NCBI GenBank assembly: GCA_002633005.1
Contig: NMRA01000112.1
Location: 62,001-126,000, forward strand
Direction of reading: 5' to 3'
DNA: 64,000 nt
From: Phoronis australis
Lineage: Eukaryota > Phoronida > Phoronidae
Shown here: positions 35,001 through 50,000 of the stretch, one piece after another
Numbering within the stretch: position 1 is the stretch's first letter
Layout: each line of letters opens with the position of its first letter
Made by a program: the position numbers and the translations under genes
The notes under the pieces: model-generated
The model's database searches: none
What the model was told of the DNA's origin: nothing
The model's input: the letters and a program-made list of their open reading frames with translations, nothing else

Positions 35001-38000
35001 TCTGTATTCAAGATTGAAGAGGTTCTTTTACTGACACGTTATCCCACTTCAGTGTGTAGTCAACTCACATAATATTTGAAAATTGTGCCCCTTCTAAGGA
35101 GTACTCAACTATCTTGCTGGGATGAAGCCATGAAATTAGGATATACCAACCCATTTAGGGAGTTTTAGGCTTGTGTTCCACCTTTTGTTCAACTTGTCAT
35201 TTCTTTTCGGAATTTTTACAGAGTGGAAGAGATACCATGTTGTTAATTTAAATAAGTACATCTTGGAAATAGCTGTAGGTTATTGTAGTTGGATAAGGGA
35301 CTCTTTTGTTGACAAGTAAATCAGAAAAGGCATCCTTTTGTAGGAAATTTTGTTAGGAAAGGCACTTTTTCATAGGGAAACGGGGTGAGGAAGTCACCCA
35401 TCAGTGTGGCACGCCCTGTTTAACATTCTAAAGTTTACACTACTTATAATCCTTATCAACTATGTTGACACTTTACAAAACATAATCATGTAATCTTAGT
35501 CATTGAGTAATGTTCATAGGGTAATCCCAAATTACAAAAGCAGCCTACAGTGAACTTGTGTGAAGTTTGAAAATGAATACCAAATATGTTATGAAATGCG
35601 TGATTTGAAAGATAATGATTTTGATTACAGAAGTTTCCATTTTATTTCTACTTTAAGAATTCTGTTCAAATAATGGGTTCAGTTTTGTTAAATTTTTGTT
35701 AGTAAATATGTTTTGGTATCATGTATTAGTCAAAGTGCTGCAGAGTAGCACGGAGAACCATAATTGCCATTTTCCCATTTTTCAAAAGATGATTACTTTT
35801 TGCGAATTACAGAACCTTTCTTTACCAAATGGTGACACTAGTGCACTGCAAACTAAGCTCAGTAACAAGAGTCTAAAATTTTCTTAATATCTAATTCCTC
35901 TTACAAAACAAAATTTCGCTTGTCTGCCAAATATGTGAAGAATTACAGTGTACTAGTTTTGCCAACCTTTTCCCAAACACTCATTCCGGAATTTTCTAAC
36001 AATACATAATCTTGCTAACTATTTTCTGAATGTTCTACAATTTTTGCCACCCATACAGCTGTTTTCAGCTTAACACTCACTCCCTGATTGTTTTAGTTAA
36101 TGTCTCTTTAAATCTCCAGGACTTTAATTTTATTGTTGACTCTCCATGGTTTGCTTTTTCGACCTAGTGCTTACTCCCCCATTTTTGGTTATGGTAAATA
36201 TTCTTTAATTTTGGATAAAAAGCATTGCTTAATTACTATTTCTATTTTTCAGAGGTAAATGCTCAAAATTTCACAAAATGTTTGATCGTTTAGCAATAGC
36301 TACGCCACGATACCATGCTAAATGAATTTAATATATAATGATTTTCTTGGAAAGTTATTTTTGTTGAGAAAGGAAATTTCACCTGTCTGCTATAATGTGT
36401 CCTAAACTGAAGACTTTTTCAGTAATATCCCTTTATGTAATTTCATACTTTGAAAAATAATTGCAGGTGGTCTGGTACAGGTTGAACCAGACGTGTGCAG
36501 GCTGCTCAAGTGGGCCCATTGCAGTGATCACTGGAACCATTTTTATGCTTTATTAAATGTACATTAAAACCGAGCCGAGGAGCTAGAGACCTGATTCAAG
36601 GGTCTAGCAATGTACTCTAGTGGGACTCGAACCCACAACCTCGAGTAAAGGCAGCGAACACTTATCCCACTGGGCCACACTGCCTCCTCTAATTTCATAT
36701 TTTACTACATTGTCAATGTTTGTGTCTTTTTTCAGGCTGGTGTATTAGAAGGAATTCTGGTGATGTCCTTTGTTGGCGTGGTCAGGTGAGTGACATTAAT
36801 TTTTACATGCATGGCTTGGGCTCAGCAGACAGCAATGCACTAGTCTACATGACGTCAAGAAACCTTCGCTTATGAAATGGAAACAAGTGAATCCAATCCT
36901 AAAACTCATTCACTCGGTTTTGTATTAGCGTGATTTTGTGAAGTCTTGGGAGATCTTTCTTTTCCAACAAGGCAGTGTTATTGGACGCTCCCCTGGTAGG
37001 TGCTTATCAGCCCTGTATAGGTTCACTGTAACATGATGATAATCCAATTGTATTGCCTTGAGTATGAAAAATCTAAATGGATTCATGGACCATAAGTAGC
37101 ACAAAAGAGTTGACTACAACAAAGACAGGCTAAGAATGTTAAATTTCTATTATGTTGTAGACTAAAAGTCCCATTCTTATTGAGTATGTGCTGCTCATAT
37201 TTCTTGTAAGTGGTGATAGTTAAAAATCACTGAGCTACCTTATCGTTGAAGCCCCATCATGCATCACTCGGTAAACCATTGGTTTAGTTGTGATTTTCGG
37301 ATGGAACACTGTGCTTTGTTTTAGTAATATGGTGAGCTGGTGTCTCGAACTTGGCAGTCATGATAAAAGAATGCACGGAGTGCACTTCATTAGTCAACTG
37401 GAAGATTCCTCCCTGCTTATGTGATTTATCCAAGGTTGAAGCTTGTGACTTTGGCTTGACCTGATTAGCACTGTGTGGTCTTTGAGTTTGCTATGCACCC
37501 CCTTTAATTAGATTAGAAGCATAACTGGGCTTGAAATGAACTGAGTGTTGCTTGTGACCTGCATGCAGTAAGTGGGGTTGACAAGCTCCTCCTCATGGAA
37601 ATGGACATGTTCTGTGATGGAACACTAGATGGAGCTCACAGTTAGTGTAGTGTAGCAACTCTGCTAGTTTGACTCACAAATAGTTACCAAATTTGTATTT
37701 TCTCATTTTCCAAAGGTTGATTTTCTTGCTGCAAATAATGGAAGCTTTCAGCAAAATGTTCTTTAAACATCTACACAGTGCGAACCACGCAAGAGACACA
37801 CTAAAACTTTTAAGTCTTTATTTTTGGGGAAAATTTAAGAAAATGGAATTTCAGTTGTTGGGCATATTGTGTGCTAAATAATGAAGAATTAACATAGGCC
37901 GGAACTTGAAATAAATCATCGTTTTTAAAATGGTCATCAAATTGTTAACATGAGAACGTGGATTGGTTTCATTAAATCCAGCGTATAATGCTTTAAACTC

Positions 38001-41000
38001 TGAAGTAGCATCTTGATGTGAAGATTCACCATAACATTTTGTCGTAATCGGCTGTGTTTATTTGTGAGGTACTTCAGAAAGCTTTAACTCTACAATAAAG
38101 AAAGTCTGTAGATTTTAATTTTTGACTTCTTGCCTATCTGCCAGTAATTATAAACTGAAATGAAAATAAAATTTAGCAAAAACGAAAGGCACGTTGATTG
38201 CAAAATATGGGTATCAATAATGAGACCAAGTTTGATTTAATGTTCACGATACAATCTCAAAAATACTGCTACAGTTTTCTCAAATATCATTCGCTTTATT
38301 CATCTTTCAAGTTTTTTATGTAAATCCTGGAAGTACATTTTTGATCTTTAACTCCTTATGCAAAAGTGGAACATTAAAAAATCCAAAGAACATTTTGGAG
38401 AACACGGCAGAAAGCATTCTAGCAACTAAAATTTTTACGTGAATCTGATCAACCATTTCTGAGCTCTGGTGTTTGGAAGTTAGCCATTTGGACATTTTTC
38501 CAGGGGTCTACATAACCTAAAGTAAACATGACAACTATTGATTGTGTGCAAAGCTGCAGCCTGTGTCCTGTCGCTAATGGCATGGGTTTATCTGGCTGTA
38601 AGACACACCTGTATTGTGAGGTCACTGGAGCGTGTGATTTATCAGCTGGGTGATTGCAAATATGAGATATGTTAATTGATGTGTTTCAATGGTTTTTACA
38701 TTGTGAATGCTTGAAAAACAGCTGTTCAATCCAACTGCGTTTTGAGGTACACTATTTTGCAATGAATAAGGTCTACCGTGGAAGTTTTTATTTCACTTTC
38801 AGCATGCTCAGATAGTTCTGGCTCATACTGAAAACTCTTCTCAGTACTGGGTGGGGTGTACAGTCATTCAGAATCTCAACCAATGAAATACTTGAGCTAC
38901 TGGGAAACTAATGGAGACAATAGCAACAAGTGATGAAAAATCACATGCGAGTAATTGTCAAGATTGTCTACCCATTCCCCTGGTCCTCCTTGTAAACCCA
39001 CATTAGCAGTCTGCAATGACACCCATAGCCTGACTACCCACTACAGACAATATTGCTAGTCCTCTGGTCCTCCTTGTAAACCCACATTAGTAGCCTGCAA
39101 TGACACCCATAGCCTGACTACCCACTACAGACAATATTGCTAGTCCTCTGGTCCTCGATGCAAACCCATTTCAGCAGCCTGTGATGACACCCATAGCCTG
39201 ACTACCGACTACAGACAATATTGCTAGTTCCTTGGTCCTCTGTGCAAACCTATATTAGCAGCCTGCAATGACACCCATAGCCTGAATACCCACTACAGAC
39301 AATATTGCTAGTTCCCTGGTCCTCGATGCAAACCCATTTCAGCAGCCTGTGATGACACCCATAGCCTGACTACCCGCTTCAGACAATATTGTTGAACATG
39401 AAGATTGTCTTTGAATTTTACAGTTATTCTCACACGAAATTAAACATATTTTCCTGATTATCTGGGTGTTTCAAATAAATTGAATATATAGAGGTAGGTG
39501 ATGGGTGTGTGATTGATCACATTTGATTTAGGTCAGAACAGAAGCACGAACTTTAAAATTAGTGTGTAAGGAAAAAACGACATATCTATGCAACGTTTCG
39601 GTTTATTACTCTAAATCGTTGTCAAGGAAACAGTTCACAGACTCAAAACGGGCGACACAGGTAGAGAAGAGACTGTACAAGTACATGTCAAAATGCATAG
39701 TGAGGGGGAGAGACCAGAAATCAAAACAGTTGGAGCTCAAATGAACCAATGTTTCTGTTGAGGTAACGCTCAGCATGGTTCAACCATACATGCATAGCCT
39801 CCTTTATGAGGAGCCTGAGGGTGGCATTATCCTTGGCTAGGATCTGGGTGTGTGATCATATTAACTGATTAACTATGCATTGCCAACTGCCTGCATATGA
39901 TTGGAAATGTGGCCTATGGGTTTCCAGTGTACTTCACCTATTCTGTTCCAATTTAAGAAGTTACTTAACCCCTCATTGGCGAAACTTTTTTGAGCACATG
40001 TTCTGACTCTGACACCCCATTCGTCCAGCTCACACCTTTGCAACATCATAAGATATCTCGTATTCAAATGGATTAATGAATTAAGTGCTGGGTATACTAT
40101 GTCCAGATCTTATTAATGCAATGCAATTAATTAAAGAGGTATGTATTGCTAGAATGACTGGACTTTTCATTGATGTTTTGTGAAGTACAAAAAATTCCCT
40201 TCCTCANGTCAGAACAGAAGCACGAACTTTAAAATTAGTGTGTAAGGAAAAAACGACATATCTATGCAACGTTTCGGTTTATTACTCTAAATCATTGTCA
40301 AGGAAACAGTTCACAGACTCAAAACGGGCGACACAGGTAGACAAGAGACTGTACAAGTACATGTCAAAATGCATAGTGAGGGGGAGAGACCAGAAATCAA
40401 AACAGTTGGAGCTCAAATGAACCAATGTTTCTGTTGAGGTAACGCTCAGCATGGTTCAACCGTACATGCATAGCCTCCTTTGTGAGGAGCCTGAGGGTGG
40501 CATTATCCTTGTCTAGGATCAACCTGAGGGTAGCATTATCCTTGTCTAGGATCTGGGTGCGTAATCATATTAACTGATTAACTATGCATTGCCAACTGCC
40601 TGCATATGATTGGAAATGTGGCCTATGGGTTTCCAGTGTACTTCACCTATTCTGTTCCAATTTAAGAAGTTACTTAACCCCTCATTGGCGAAACTTTTTT
40701 GAGCACATGTTCTGACTCTGACACCCCATTCGTCCAGCTCACACCTTTGCAACATCATAAGATATCTCGTATTCAAATGGATTAATGAATTAAGTGCTGG
40801 GTATACTATGTCCAGATCTTATTAATGCAATGCAATTAATTAAAGAGGTATGTATTGCTAGAATGACTGGACTTTTCATTGATGTTTTGTGAAGTACAAA
40901 AAATTCCCTTCCTCATGCGAAATAAGTGAGGGTCAAAATATTTTTTGAAATAAATTTAGATGTGCGAAATTAAGTGAATGTGCTAAACAAGTGGAGAATG

Positions 41001-44000
41001 ACCGTATACACTGAAGTAAAAAGTCTCATCACCAAAAATTAATCGCTACTATTATATGGATGGCAGCTTATTCATATGTGGCCTTCTGCTGGTATTATGC
41101 TGGTGTCTGTCAGTGGTTTTTAAGTACTGTAGACCAGCCGTCATAGCCAATCAATATAAAATGCACTGACAAGGTTTAATTTGTTTCCTGAAAATTTCTT
41201 AAATGTTACTGTAACTCATTATTTTGTCAAAGAAACTAACTTTTAAATCACACTAGAAAATTGGTGTCAGTTCACTTTTTCTCAAAATATGTGATGTTCT
41301 GGGCTTGGAGACAGCTGACTGTTGGTTAATGTTTGAGAACCTGCTCGGCACATGAAATAACCCACTGTGACAGGAATGATTTCTTGGACAATAATGAATT
41401 GTTAGTCTTATTTCCAAAACCATTCTAATTTAAGTAAGAAAGAAATTGAGACCTGTTTTGTAGTTGTTATAAGAGGCCTCAAATCTCATCATTGCTAAGA
41501 TGTGATGTGTGTTCTGGTTCATTGAAGAGCTGAACACATCACTCCTAAAGTCATTGACTGGCACTTATTGTAGGCATGATTTTATTCCCCAGTTCAAATA
41601 CATGACAACATTTTGATTGCATATGTTATTTCGTTCGACATTTACCTTTAAGGTGATGTGGGGAACTAGAAGAATTTTCAATTTTGGCCAAGTTTGGAGC
41701 ATCGTGCCTCAGAAATGGCTGATCGGATTCAGATGAAACTTTCAGATACTATGTTTTATACACTGTTCTTGACAATATCAGTAAAAAATCAAATCTTGTT
41801 GAGAATTACACGATTCATTTATGCATCGGAAAGTCTTAGTCCAAACCGTGGAGAACCTGTATTTAAAATACCATCTTAGAAATGTGTATACTTAAATGTG
41901 AGTAGTACACAGTACACTAATGTCAAATAATGCCCCTGAAACTTAACAAAAGTAATCTCCCATGAGTTCAAACTCCTCTCTTTTTTCACACTATTCGTAG
42001 GTTATCCAAACTCGTCATGACAAGATCCAAAGTTGTAACTGCAACAAGCCAAAACAGGTTTCATGGAATACCGATCCAAAAGTTTGTTTTTGGGTTACAT
42101 TTCAGTGTAAAGGCTATGTTGCTGATCATTGACTGCAAGTCGCGTTTGCAGGACAAACGGCCCACAAGCCCCTATAAGAAACAGATGACTGTCAATGTGC
42201 CGGGCTCACCAATGGAAAGAGAAGATTTGCTCAATGGGTCTGCTTATAATGAAGATGCTGTTGTACCCCTTGCTCCTGGGAAAGAGATCACCTACGGGGA
42301 TGTGGGTAGGGACCAGCAGTGTTGGTGTTCGTTTCCTTTGGCCGAAATAGCTTGGATATAGGCCATCAGCTTTGCCAATGTTCAAATCTGATAGACAAAA
42401 CATGCAACCAATGTCCTCACAGGGCAGATGAATGTTTGACCTTGAAGTAAAATATTTGACCTTGAAATAAAATGAGGACTGACAGAACATGAAAAGAAAT
42501 TTCAAAGTATTCTGATGTTTACAAACACTTAGAACAGAGATAAAAACTTTTTATTAATGGTTCTCTCAAAGAGCTTCAACAATATAATTACGTCCTTGTT
42601 GCAAAAAAGCACTCTAATTTGAACCCTGGTTTTGCTGAAGGAAATGTCAAAAGATGGAATGTCAGAAAAATAAAATAAAATTTTGGTTTGTCTATAGTTT
42701 TTGGGATTGCGTATTTTACATGTTTTTGAAAGTTGTGTTTTGGAGTTTTTTCAGATTTGTTGCAATTTGAAATTCTACTGTTACAGTAACAGTTGGAAAA
42801 GCTTCTCGTGAATTGTGTTCCTGTCACGTGATTGTGTTCCTATCATGTGATTATGTTCCTGTCACGTGATTGTGTTCCTGTCGTGTAATTGTATTCCTGT
42901 CATGTGATTGGCTTTTTACTTGATCTTCCACGATTCTTCATTTTCATTCCTCGTTTGTGATCGATGTATCGTGTTTTTGGTTGAAAGAAAAATACTTTCT
43001 CTTGTCAAAGATAAATAATTTTGAAAAATAAATGGCATGCTCTTAAAATCGATGTTTCCGTGACAATATTTTGCCTTCCAAGTCACTTCATTTGCTGAAA
43101 TGTTTCTGTTGTCAGGGTTCTATGCTCTCGGTCACACAGGAACACTGCTTGTAGAACTAGCCATAGTCATCTCACAGATCGGTAAGTTTTATATATTTAC
43201 CATAAATTGAGTTTGTTAAAAGGAAATTAAACATTGATGTCTTAAAAACTGAATTCCCATGATGCTCACAAATGTCTTATGACAGGTCAGTTGAAGGAAA
43301 CCTGTTCTTTTTGGACCATGTTAAGCGTAGCCATGGCAACAACTTTTTGAACATTGTAAGGTTGATAAACACATAATCAAAATGTGTTTGCATGATTTTC
43401 ACTGTTGCATCTGTTGCATTGTGTTAAAGTTTTTGTAAGTGTTTGATATTATATCTCAGCATTAAATGCGATTAATGTCTGCAATGGGAAATCTCACTTT
43501 CTCCGAAGCTCTCTATCAACTCAGTTGTCATATTTGATCTTTTTAGAGAAAAACGTGAATAATTTGTAGCGTTCATTGTGCAAAATTCTTTCAGGTTTTT
43601 GCTGTGCTTACCTCATCTTTATATCAGAAAATCTGTCGAATGTTTTGCCATTCCTTCAAACGTAAGTGCTATTTCATGTTTCTCTTTGATTCTTACTTTT
43701 TTAGGAATCTGTGAATATCATGTCATTTACAGTTCTATTGAGTGCTGTTTCAGTGAGTCGATGCAAAATCAGAATGATTTGAAGCAGTTTATTGAGCCAA
43801 AATTACACATAAGAGTTCCACTATGACCATAGTATAACCATAGGAAACGAGAAGTGTTAACTTTTCTTATTTAGTGACTAAAATTTTCTTGACGTACTGT
43901 AATGTTGGACTCTTTCCAGTGGGTGGATTGAGAAGTACCAAGGTGATAGACATGTTATGGACCAGTGCTCAATATAGATTTAAAATGTTAGATCTAACTA

Positions 44001-47000
44001 GAATGAATGTTAATAGCATTTGTTGAACATTCTCAGTGTAGGTACAGTTCTGACTTTGCTTGACTACCTCCGATTTTAAATTTAATCGTTCCTGTCTAAC
44101 TTCACAGTGTGCAGTTTGTGCATCCAAAAGCACAGCTACTGACCTACAAAACAGTTGATTGCTGGTTGCAGATGTTGAGACTGTGCTCTGTGTTTTTAGT
44201 TTAAGCACGTTTGTGAATTGGTGAACTATGTTTTTTTGATGTGTAAGCCATGTTTTGTGAGTCCAACAGTGCAAAATTAGGAGCGTTTAATGTCCTCGAC
44301 AGGAAACGAGTAAAAAGCTTCCATACCGACATTTGATTCTTAAAAGATGACTTTGCACGAAGCATTAAAGAAAGTTTGTAATCAAGCAGTAGTTCAGCGT
44401 ACTGCTTTACAACATTAAGCTGAACTTTGTCTGACATAGTTCTGTTCTATTTCTCACAAGTTCTTGTTTTTGTTTTTGATGAAACTTGTGACAACCACAT
44501 TTTTCAATGTCCACATTGCTGCAACTGTTTTCTTACTTTACAGGTATCACTGTTTGATGATCATGCTTCCACTACTGGGCTGTTTAACTTTACTGAGACA
44601 TCTCAGCAGTTTAGCGTTATCAAGGTGAGTCTTGAGAATGATGTGTTTGGATAGGAATTCACATAACCTACCAGGAATGACATCAAAGTCACTCATTATT
44701 TTTTGGCATTTTAGTAAATGTGTCCAATTTTGGATGTCCGATTTTACAGAAGCATCTCGGTAGTTAGCTTCGTATGTGGAAATTTAGTCGAATGAATTTT
44801 ACAGAATTTTTCAAGATTGGTACCTGAAATTATGTGGGCGCCAAAATTTTTATTTGATGTTGTCTGGGCATTAAATTATTTTTATTTATTGTCTGTGTAT
44901 GTGTGTTTTACACAATGAATGTTAACTTGCACATGGTGTAGGTAATAATTAAATATTGACATAGTCATTACTTGGCGAAATAAAATTTTGCCAAGTATTT
45001 TGCTCTGACACTAATTTTTTTGTTTGTTCGCAAGATACTGGTCACAATTTTTGTCCGATTAGCATGAAATTGACACACAACCTGTAGGTCCAGAAGTTAT
45101 GGAAGCCTATTGTTTTTCGTCATGATCGTATCCAAGATGGCGGACATGGTGGCCATTTTGTTTTTGATTTCAGATTGAAATGCTTTCAGAGGCTGTAATT
45201 TTTGACATTACATGGCTGAAAATCAGTACGGTTATTGTACCAGACGTATGTTACATAATTATGTGCTGCTAATCATTTACGTCCGGTCAAAAATGGTGGA
45301 AATATTGGCAATTGCGCATGCACATCTAGATTTCGATATGAAAACAGTTCGTCTTGGTAGCGGGCGCATTGTAGGACCAATTGCTTTGAAATTTTCCATG
45401 TGTTAGCTTCCTGTGACTAGCTATTATCAAATGCTGCATAACCGGAAGTTGCTTTCAAGATGGCGGATCTGGCGCATTTTCACTGGTGCTGGGGTGCCAT
45501 TTTGAACAGGAAATGAAAATGACATGAATTTTTGCATGTGGATTTTCTGAGGTATACTCTTTCAAATAACCTGTAACAATTTTTTCTGACTTATCGTTTT
45601 TGAGTTATTTTCTTTTGAATTTCAAAAAAACTGTAAAATTGGAAATTTTTCGAAACAATTACAAAATTTTTTATAACTACATTGTTAGATAGAGTTTTGA
45701 ACTGGCTTTCAGAAGATGTGTTCCATTTTTCGCTAAGACGCCTACTTTTTGAGTTACTTGAGATGTTCTGAAAACACTGTTCCTTAAATTAATATTTTGT
45801 TGACCGATTTTGCTGCACTGTTGTTGGTTTACCTTCTATTGAACAAGAATGTAGCTTATTTCTTACTGATTTCTTCTGACATCTTTATTCATCGTATGAA
45901 TGTTATCATCATGTCCATCAATGCCACCATCATCATCATCGTCATCATCTCCATTGAGGTCTTTTCAGTTAATTGTTGCGCCTCTGAGTGCTTTCATTTC
46001 AAATGTAGGTACAATGGTCCAGAAATTTTTCGATTGATTGATTTGAATTGTTGAGACTTATAACCAAAGTACTATAATTTTATCTTTAGTAAAGTAATTT
46101 TTAATTAATAGCATACAACAGATTGTGCTGCTGAGGAGGTCTGATATTAATTTCGGATAAAAGTGATTGTGAAAATTGGTAATTTTTCATTTTTCATAGG
46201 AATCTAATATTGTTCTAAATGTAGGATTTCTCAGCATCATTGTCTAATTGTAGCTATGGAATAGGTCTTAAAGTGATACAGCATTTTATTGATGTTACTT
46301 GTTTTTATGAAAAATAATATTCACTTGCCAGCCATATCGTGTCCCAATTTTACCATATACCTGTACATTCAATAGGCTAATACCAGCACATTTTGAGGAA
46401 TTTACAACCCGTATCTCATTTTATTAAAGGTCATAAGTCCTGTCTTAGCTGTGGCAGTGGTAACTTCAATATTAATTTGCTCCTGGTTAATTAATTGGGC
46501 TCATGAAGGTGGTCGTTATTCACAGATTATTAATTATCAACTTAATGTCAGTTGTAGTGTGTCATTCCTATAAAAAGTGTATCATTTGCATGCTGTGACT
46601 GTCTTAGCTAGGTCTGGATTGGGGCTTGTGACAAAATGGGACCCAGTTTATTTTGAAGTGATCTAGTCAGTTGCTGGTTACACTAAATAATGACCAGTCT
46701 TTGGGAAAGAGCTTATGTCACTTTGTTGTTTTGTAGTTTGTTCGCACAATTTTCTACACTCATGGCCTTTGCTGTTGTCTTCTGGTTCGACTTTGAGCAC
46801 TTCAGTTCAGTCAGGTTGGTGGCAGCACTTGTTTCCAACTTAACCTTTTTATTTTGAGGTCCTTGGGTATAACAGAATTGAACTTTCACTTGTTGGTAGA
46901 ATTGGAGGCTTGACAAAATATTTCTCAGCGACTTTAGTGTTTAGATATGCATCATTCACCCACTCAGTGATTGGTAGAAAAAATTGTTAACTTTTGAAAA

Positions 47001-50000
47001 TAAAACTTCCCATTTGAAAACTTATCAGCTCCCATTTGTTCATGGCACTTGACTTGTTTTGTTGCAAATTCTGTTTGCATTAGGGGTATACTTGCATGGC
47101 GCCAGTTCCATGTTTTTTAACTTGCAATGTGTCAAACAGTTCATTATAATTGAAAATCTTTCCGAATATTGTGTAGGCCTTCATAATTGTTCAAAGCAAT
47201 TGGTTTCAGTCAATTGGTGTTTAATGATCCAGTTTTGTTTGTCTTCCCTCTACATAAAGAAGGGTATGTTGGTTGAAGTACCACTTATATTTCATGGTTT
47301 GGATATTTCGTTCAGTTAAGTCATTTTGTTGGGTCGACAGTGTTACGTAGGTATTTATCTTTACATCTCTTCATTAAAAGGAAACCCAGGTAAGATGAAG
47401 GATTGTGTCTGAATATAATTTATGATATTTGGGGTGGTTTTCAGAAACTCAGTTGTGTGAGAAGAGTTTACAGCATTCAGAAAACTGATTTTTGACAACT
47501 GATTTGACTACAATGTGTGATGTTGAAACTGAAAAACTTTTTCTAGTATTTTTTCTAATTTTGTCATTTTTAGTTTGAAATTCTGATTTCACGAATGCAT
47601 GCATTATTTTCCATTCACCCAGAATGTTGCAGAAGGAATGTTTAAATTCTCTTTGCAGTCTGTATTAAACAGAGTTACTAAGTTAAACTAAAAGTTATTT
47701 AAAGTACCTTAGTTAGTCAGTAGTCGATTCCAAAGATTTGCAAAAGCAATAATCACAAGACTCCAGTGAGTTCTTATCATTGGCTAATTGGTTTGTATAT
47801 TCAAATTCACAACCCATTTTGTTGTTGTAGGCTTCATCCCAAAGAGTTTTCTCTAGAAGGCCTTCCATTTTTCCTGGCCATTGCAATATACTGTTATGAA
47901 GTAAGTATTTCTGGAACTTGACCCATAACAGTGAGACTAGAGATCTGTGACAACTTTTGAAGTATACTGTTGAAGTAGAGTTGATATATTGAGAAAAGAT
48001 GCATGTATTTCTTTTAACAAATCCCTCTGTGTTGCTCTTGTTAAACAATATGCCATATACAGGGTCACGGGAACATATCTCTTGTAAAATTTAGCAACAT
48101 GGCCAAATTTCATTTGATATAATTATATGTTCCCCGTGAAGTCTCAAAAGCTCTGTAATAATTTTCTAAATTAAGTTTATTATTTCGTTTTCGTTTTATG
48201 CAACTTTAAAATTTTTAATGCAATGCAACTTAAGAATTTTTAATGAAAATCATAAAAGTCTTGTTTTTGTCATGCACAAGTGGAACACGTTAAAAATGAT
48301 TCATGACAGCGCTTTGAAGAAAAGTGCATTGAAAACATTATAGTATCTCAAAGTTTCATATGAATCCGATCGGCTGTTTCTGCGATATGATGTTTTCTAG
48401 TTAGCTTAATTTGGATTTTTGTATTATTTGGGTTTGCTGTCTTTAGATGTGAGACTGATATGGTCACTGTGACTTTCGATGTTCATTTTCAGGGAGCCGG
48501 TATGATCTTGTCTTTAGAGGCATCCGTGCACATTGAGAAAAGACATCGTTTTAAATTGTAAGTTGCAGTTTCAGCTTATCGCAAATTAATTTTCAAAATG
48601 TGAAAGCTTTGATTACATTGTCTAAAGGCTGTTCCAGCAAAATCCCTATGAGAGGGGGGACGGAAGTTGAATAAAAGTTCATGGGTGGTGGTCTTCAGAA
48701 AAAAACTCAAATTATGGGTGGTCGTTCTTGTAAGAAGTAAAGCATTAAAACTGGGTGGTATTTTTTGACCTGAAAATGTTGAAAGGTTGGTATTTTCAGC
48801 CAAACATATCTCAAAAGAAATCAAATTCACCAAAAATTCACTTGGCAAATACCCAAACATATCCCAAAACAAAAAAACAAACCCATGTTGCTAGTATACA
48901 GATTTTGATATGTACGTTATGCCATTAATCAAGTCATGGGCAACTTGAGTTCGAGCATATGTTGTACTGCAGTCATATTATAATGAAAATTTCTGCAACA
49001 CAAAACTGGTGTTAACACATAAGAGAATTGATGATTTTTAAATAACTTGACATAGCAGTCTAAAAGCATTCGTGGAGACAATTTGAGATTCATAGAACAA
49101 TGAAATTGAAAAAATCTTATTGAAATTACAGAGACACACGGTGAACAGAGACACCTGGTGGCTGCCAAAAGTATTGCTTACAGGTGTCTTTGAAAATCAA
49201 GATTCTGGTAACTGATATGAGTTGTGATCTCACATGGAATTTTTCTGCACCCACAAAAACCTTGTGGTCGGTCTGTTTGTCATATCATTTTTTGTCCATC
49301 AATTATCTCGAGAACCGCTCGGCAGATCATGATGAAATTTGGTATAGAGGTACTTGGCAAGGTTGCGCCTTCACCATTCGATTTCCGGGCAGATTTGGCA
49401 ACCTTGGTACTCCATGGTGACCGCTTTAATTTTTGACAAGCCATTCCTTGTATGTTGATTATCTCAAAAACTGCTTCATTGATCACGATGAAATTAGAAA
49501 TAGAAGCATATCGCAAGAATATGCTGGCACCAGTCAGTTTTTGGACACTGGATTCAACTCCTGTGGCACCCCGTTAGTTTTTAACAAGACAGGTTGATTA
49601 TTATCTCAAAAAGTGCTAGGCACAACTGGAAATTTGGCACAAAAATATATAGCAGGGATGGATGGGTTGACAGAAGTCATTTTCGTTTTGATTCGACCAC
49701 CCTCTTGGTTACTTTAGTTTTTGGCAGTATTGGACAAAACAACTAGTTCTTGACTGTCGGTCATCTAAGTTGAACTTCTTAACAGGTTATCCTGGAGGCA
49801 ATTTGTTTGCAATTGTTGGAATTTATATTTTAACCTATTAATTAAAAAGTTATGGGTCATGGGTTGGAGAAATAAATGAAAAATATGGGCGGCGGGTACG
49901 AAATAAAGGTGCCTTCCCATACATTTCTTGCTGGAACAGCCCTTAGCATGTCATTCTTCGTGGTTAACTCTGTTTCTTGAGGTATAATTTTCCAAATTTG

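Noticed and set aside
36590-36690. A functional tRNA gene on the minus strand
   Set aside because: The A and B boxes are present, but the acceptor and anticodon stems do not pair cleanly and a SINE-like tail follows.
39562-40776. Pairs of identical 60- and 64-codon frames as duplicated genes
   Set aside because: They lie in the haplotype duplication around the N at 40207 and show no protein features.
42806-42912. A CRISPR-like array
   Set aside because: These are head-to-tail 23-bp repeats without spacers, in animal intronic DNA.
45000-45480. Possible exon in intron 6 of the transporter
   Set aside because: The transporter frame closes exactly without it. The sequence resembles dispersed 'gatgaaattga'-type repeats such as those at 49300-49700.
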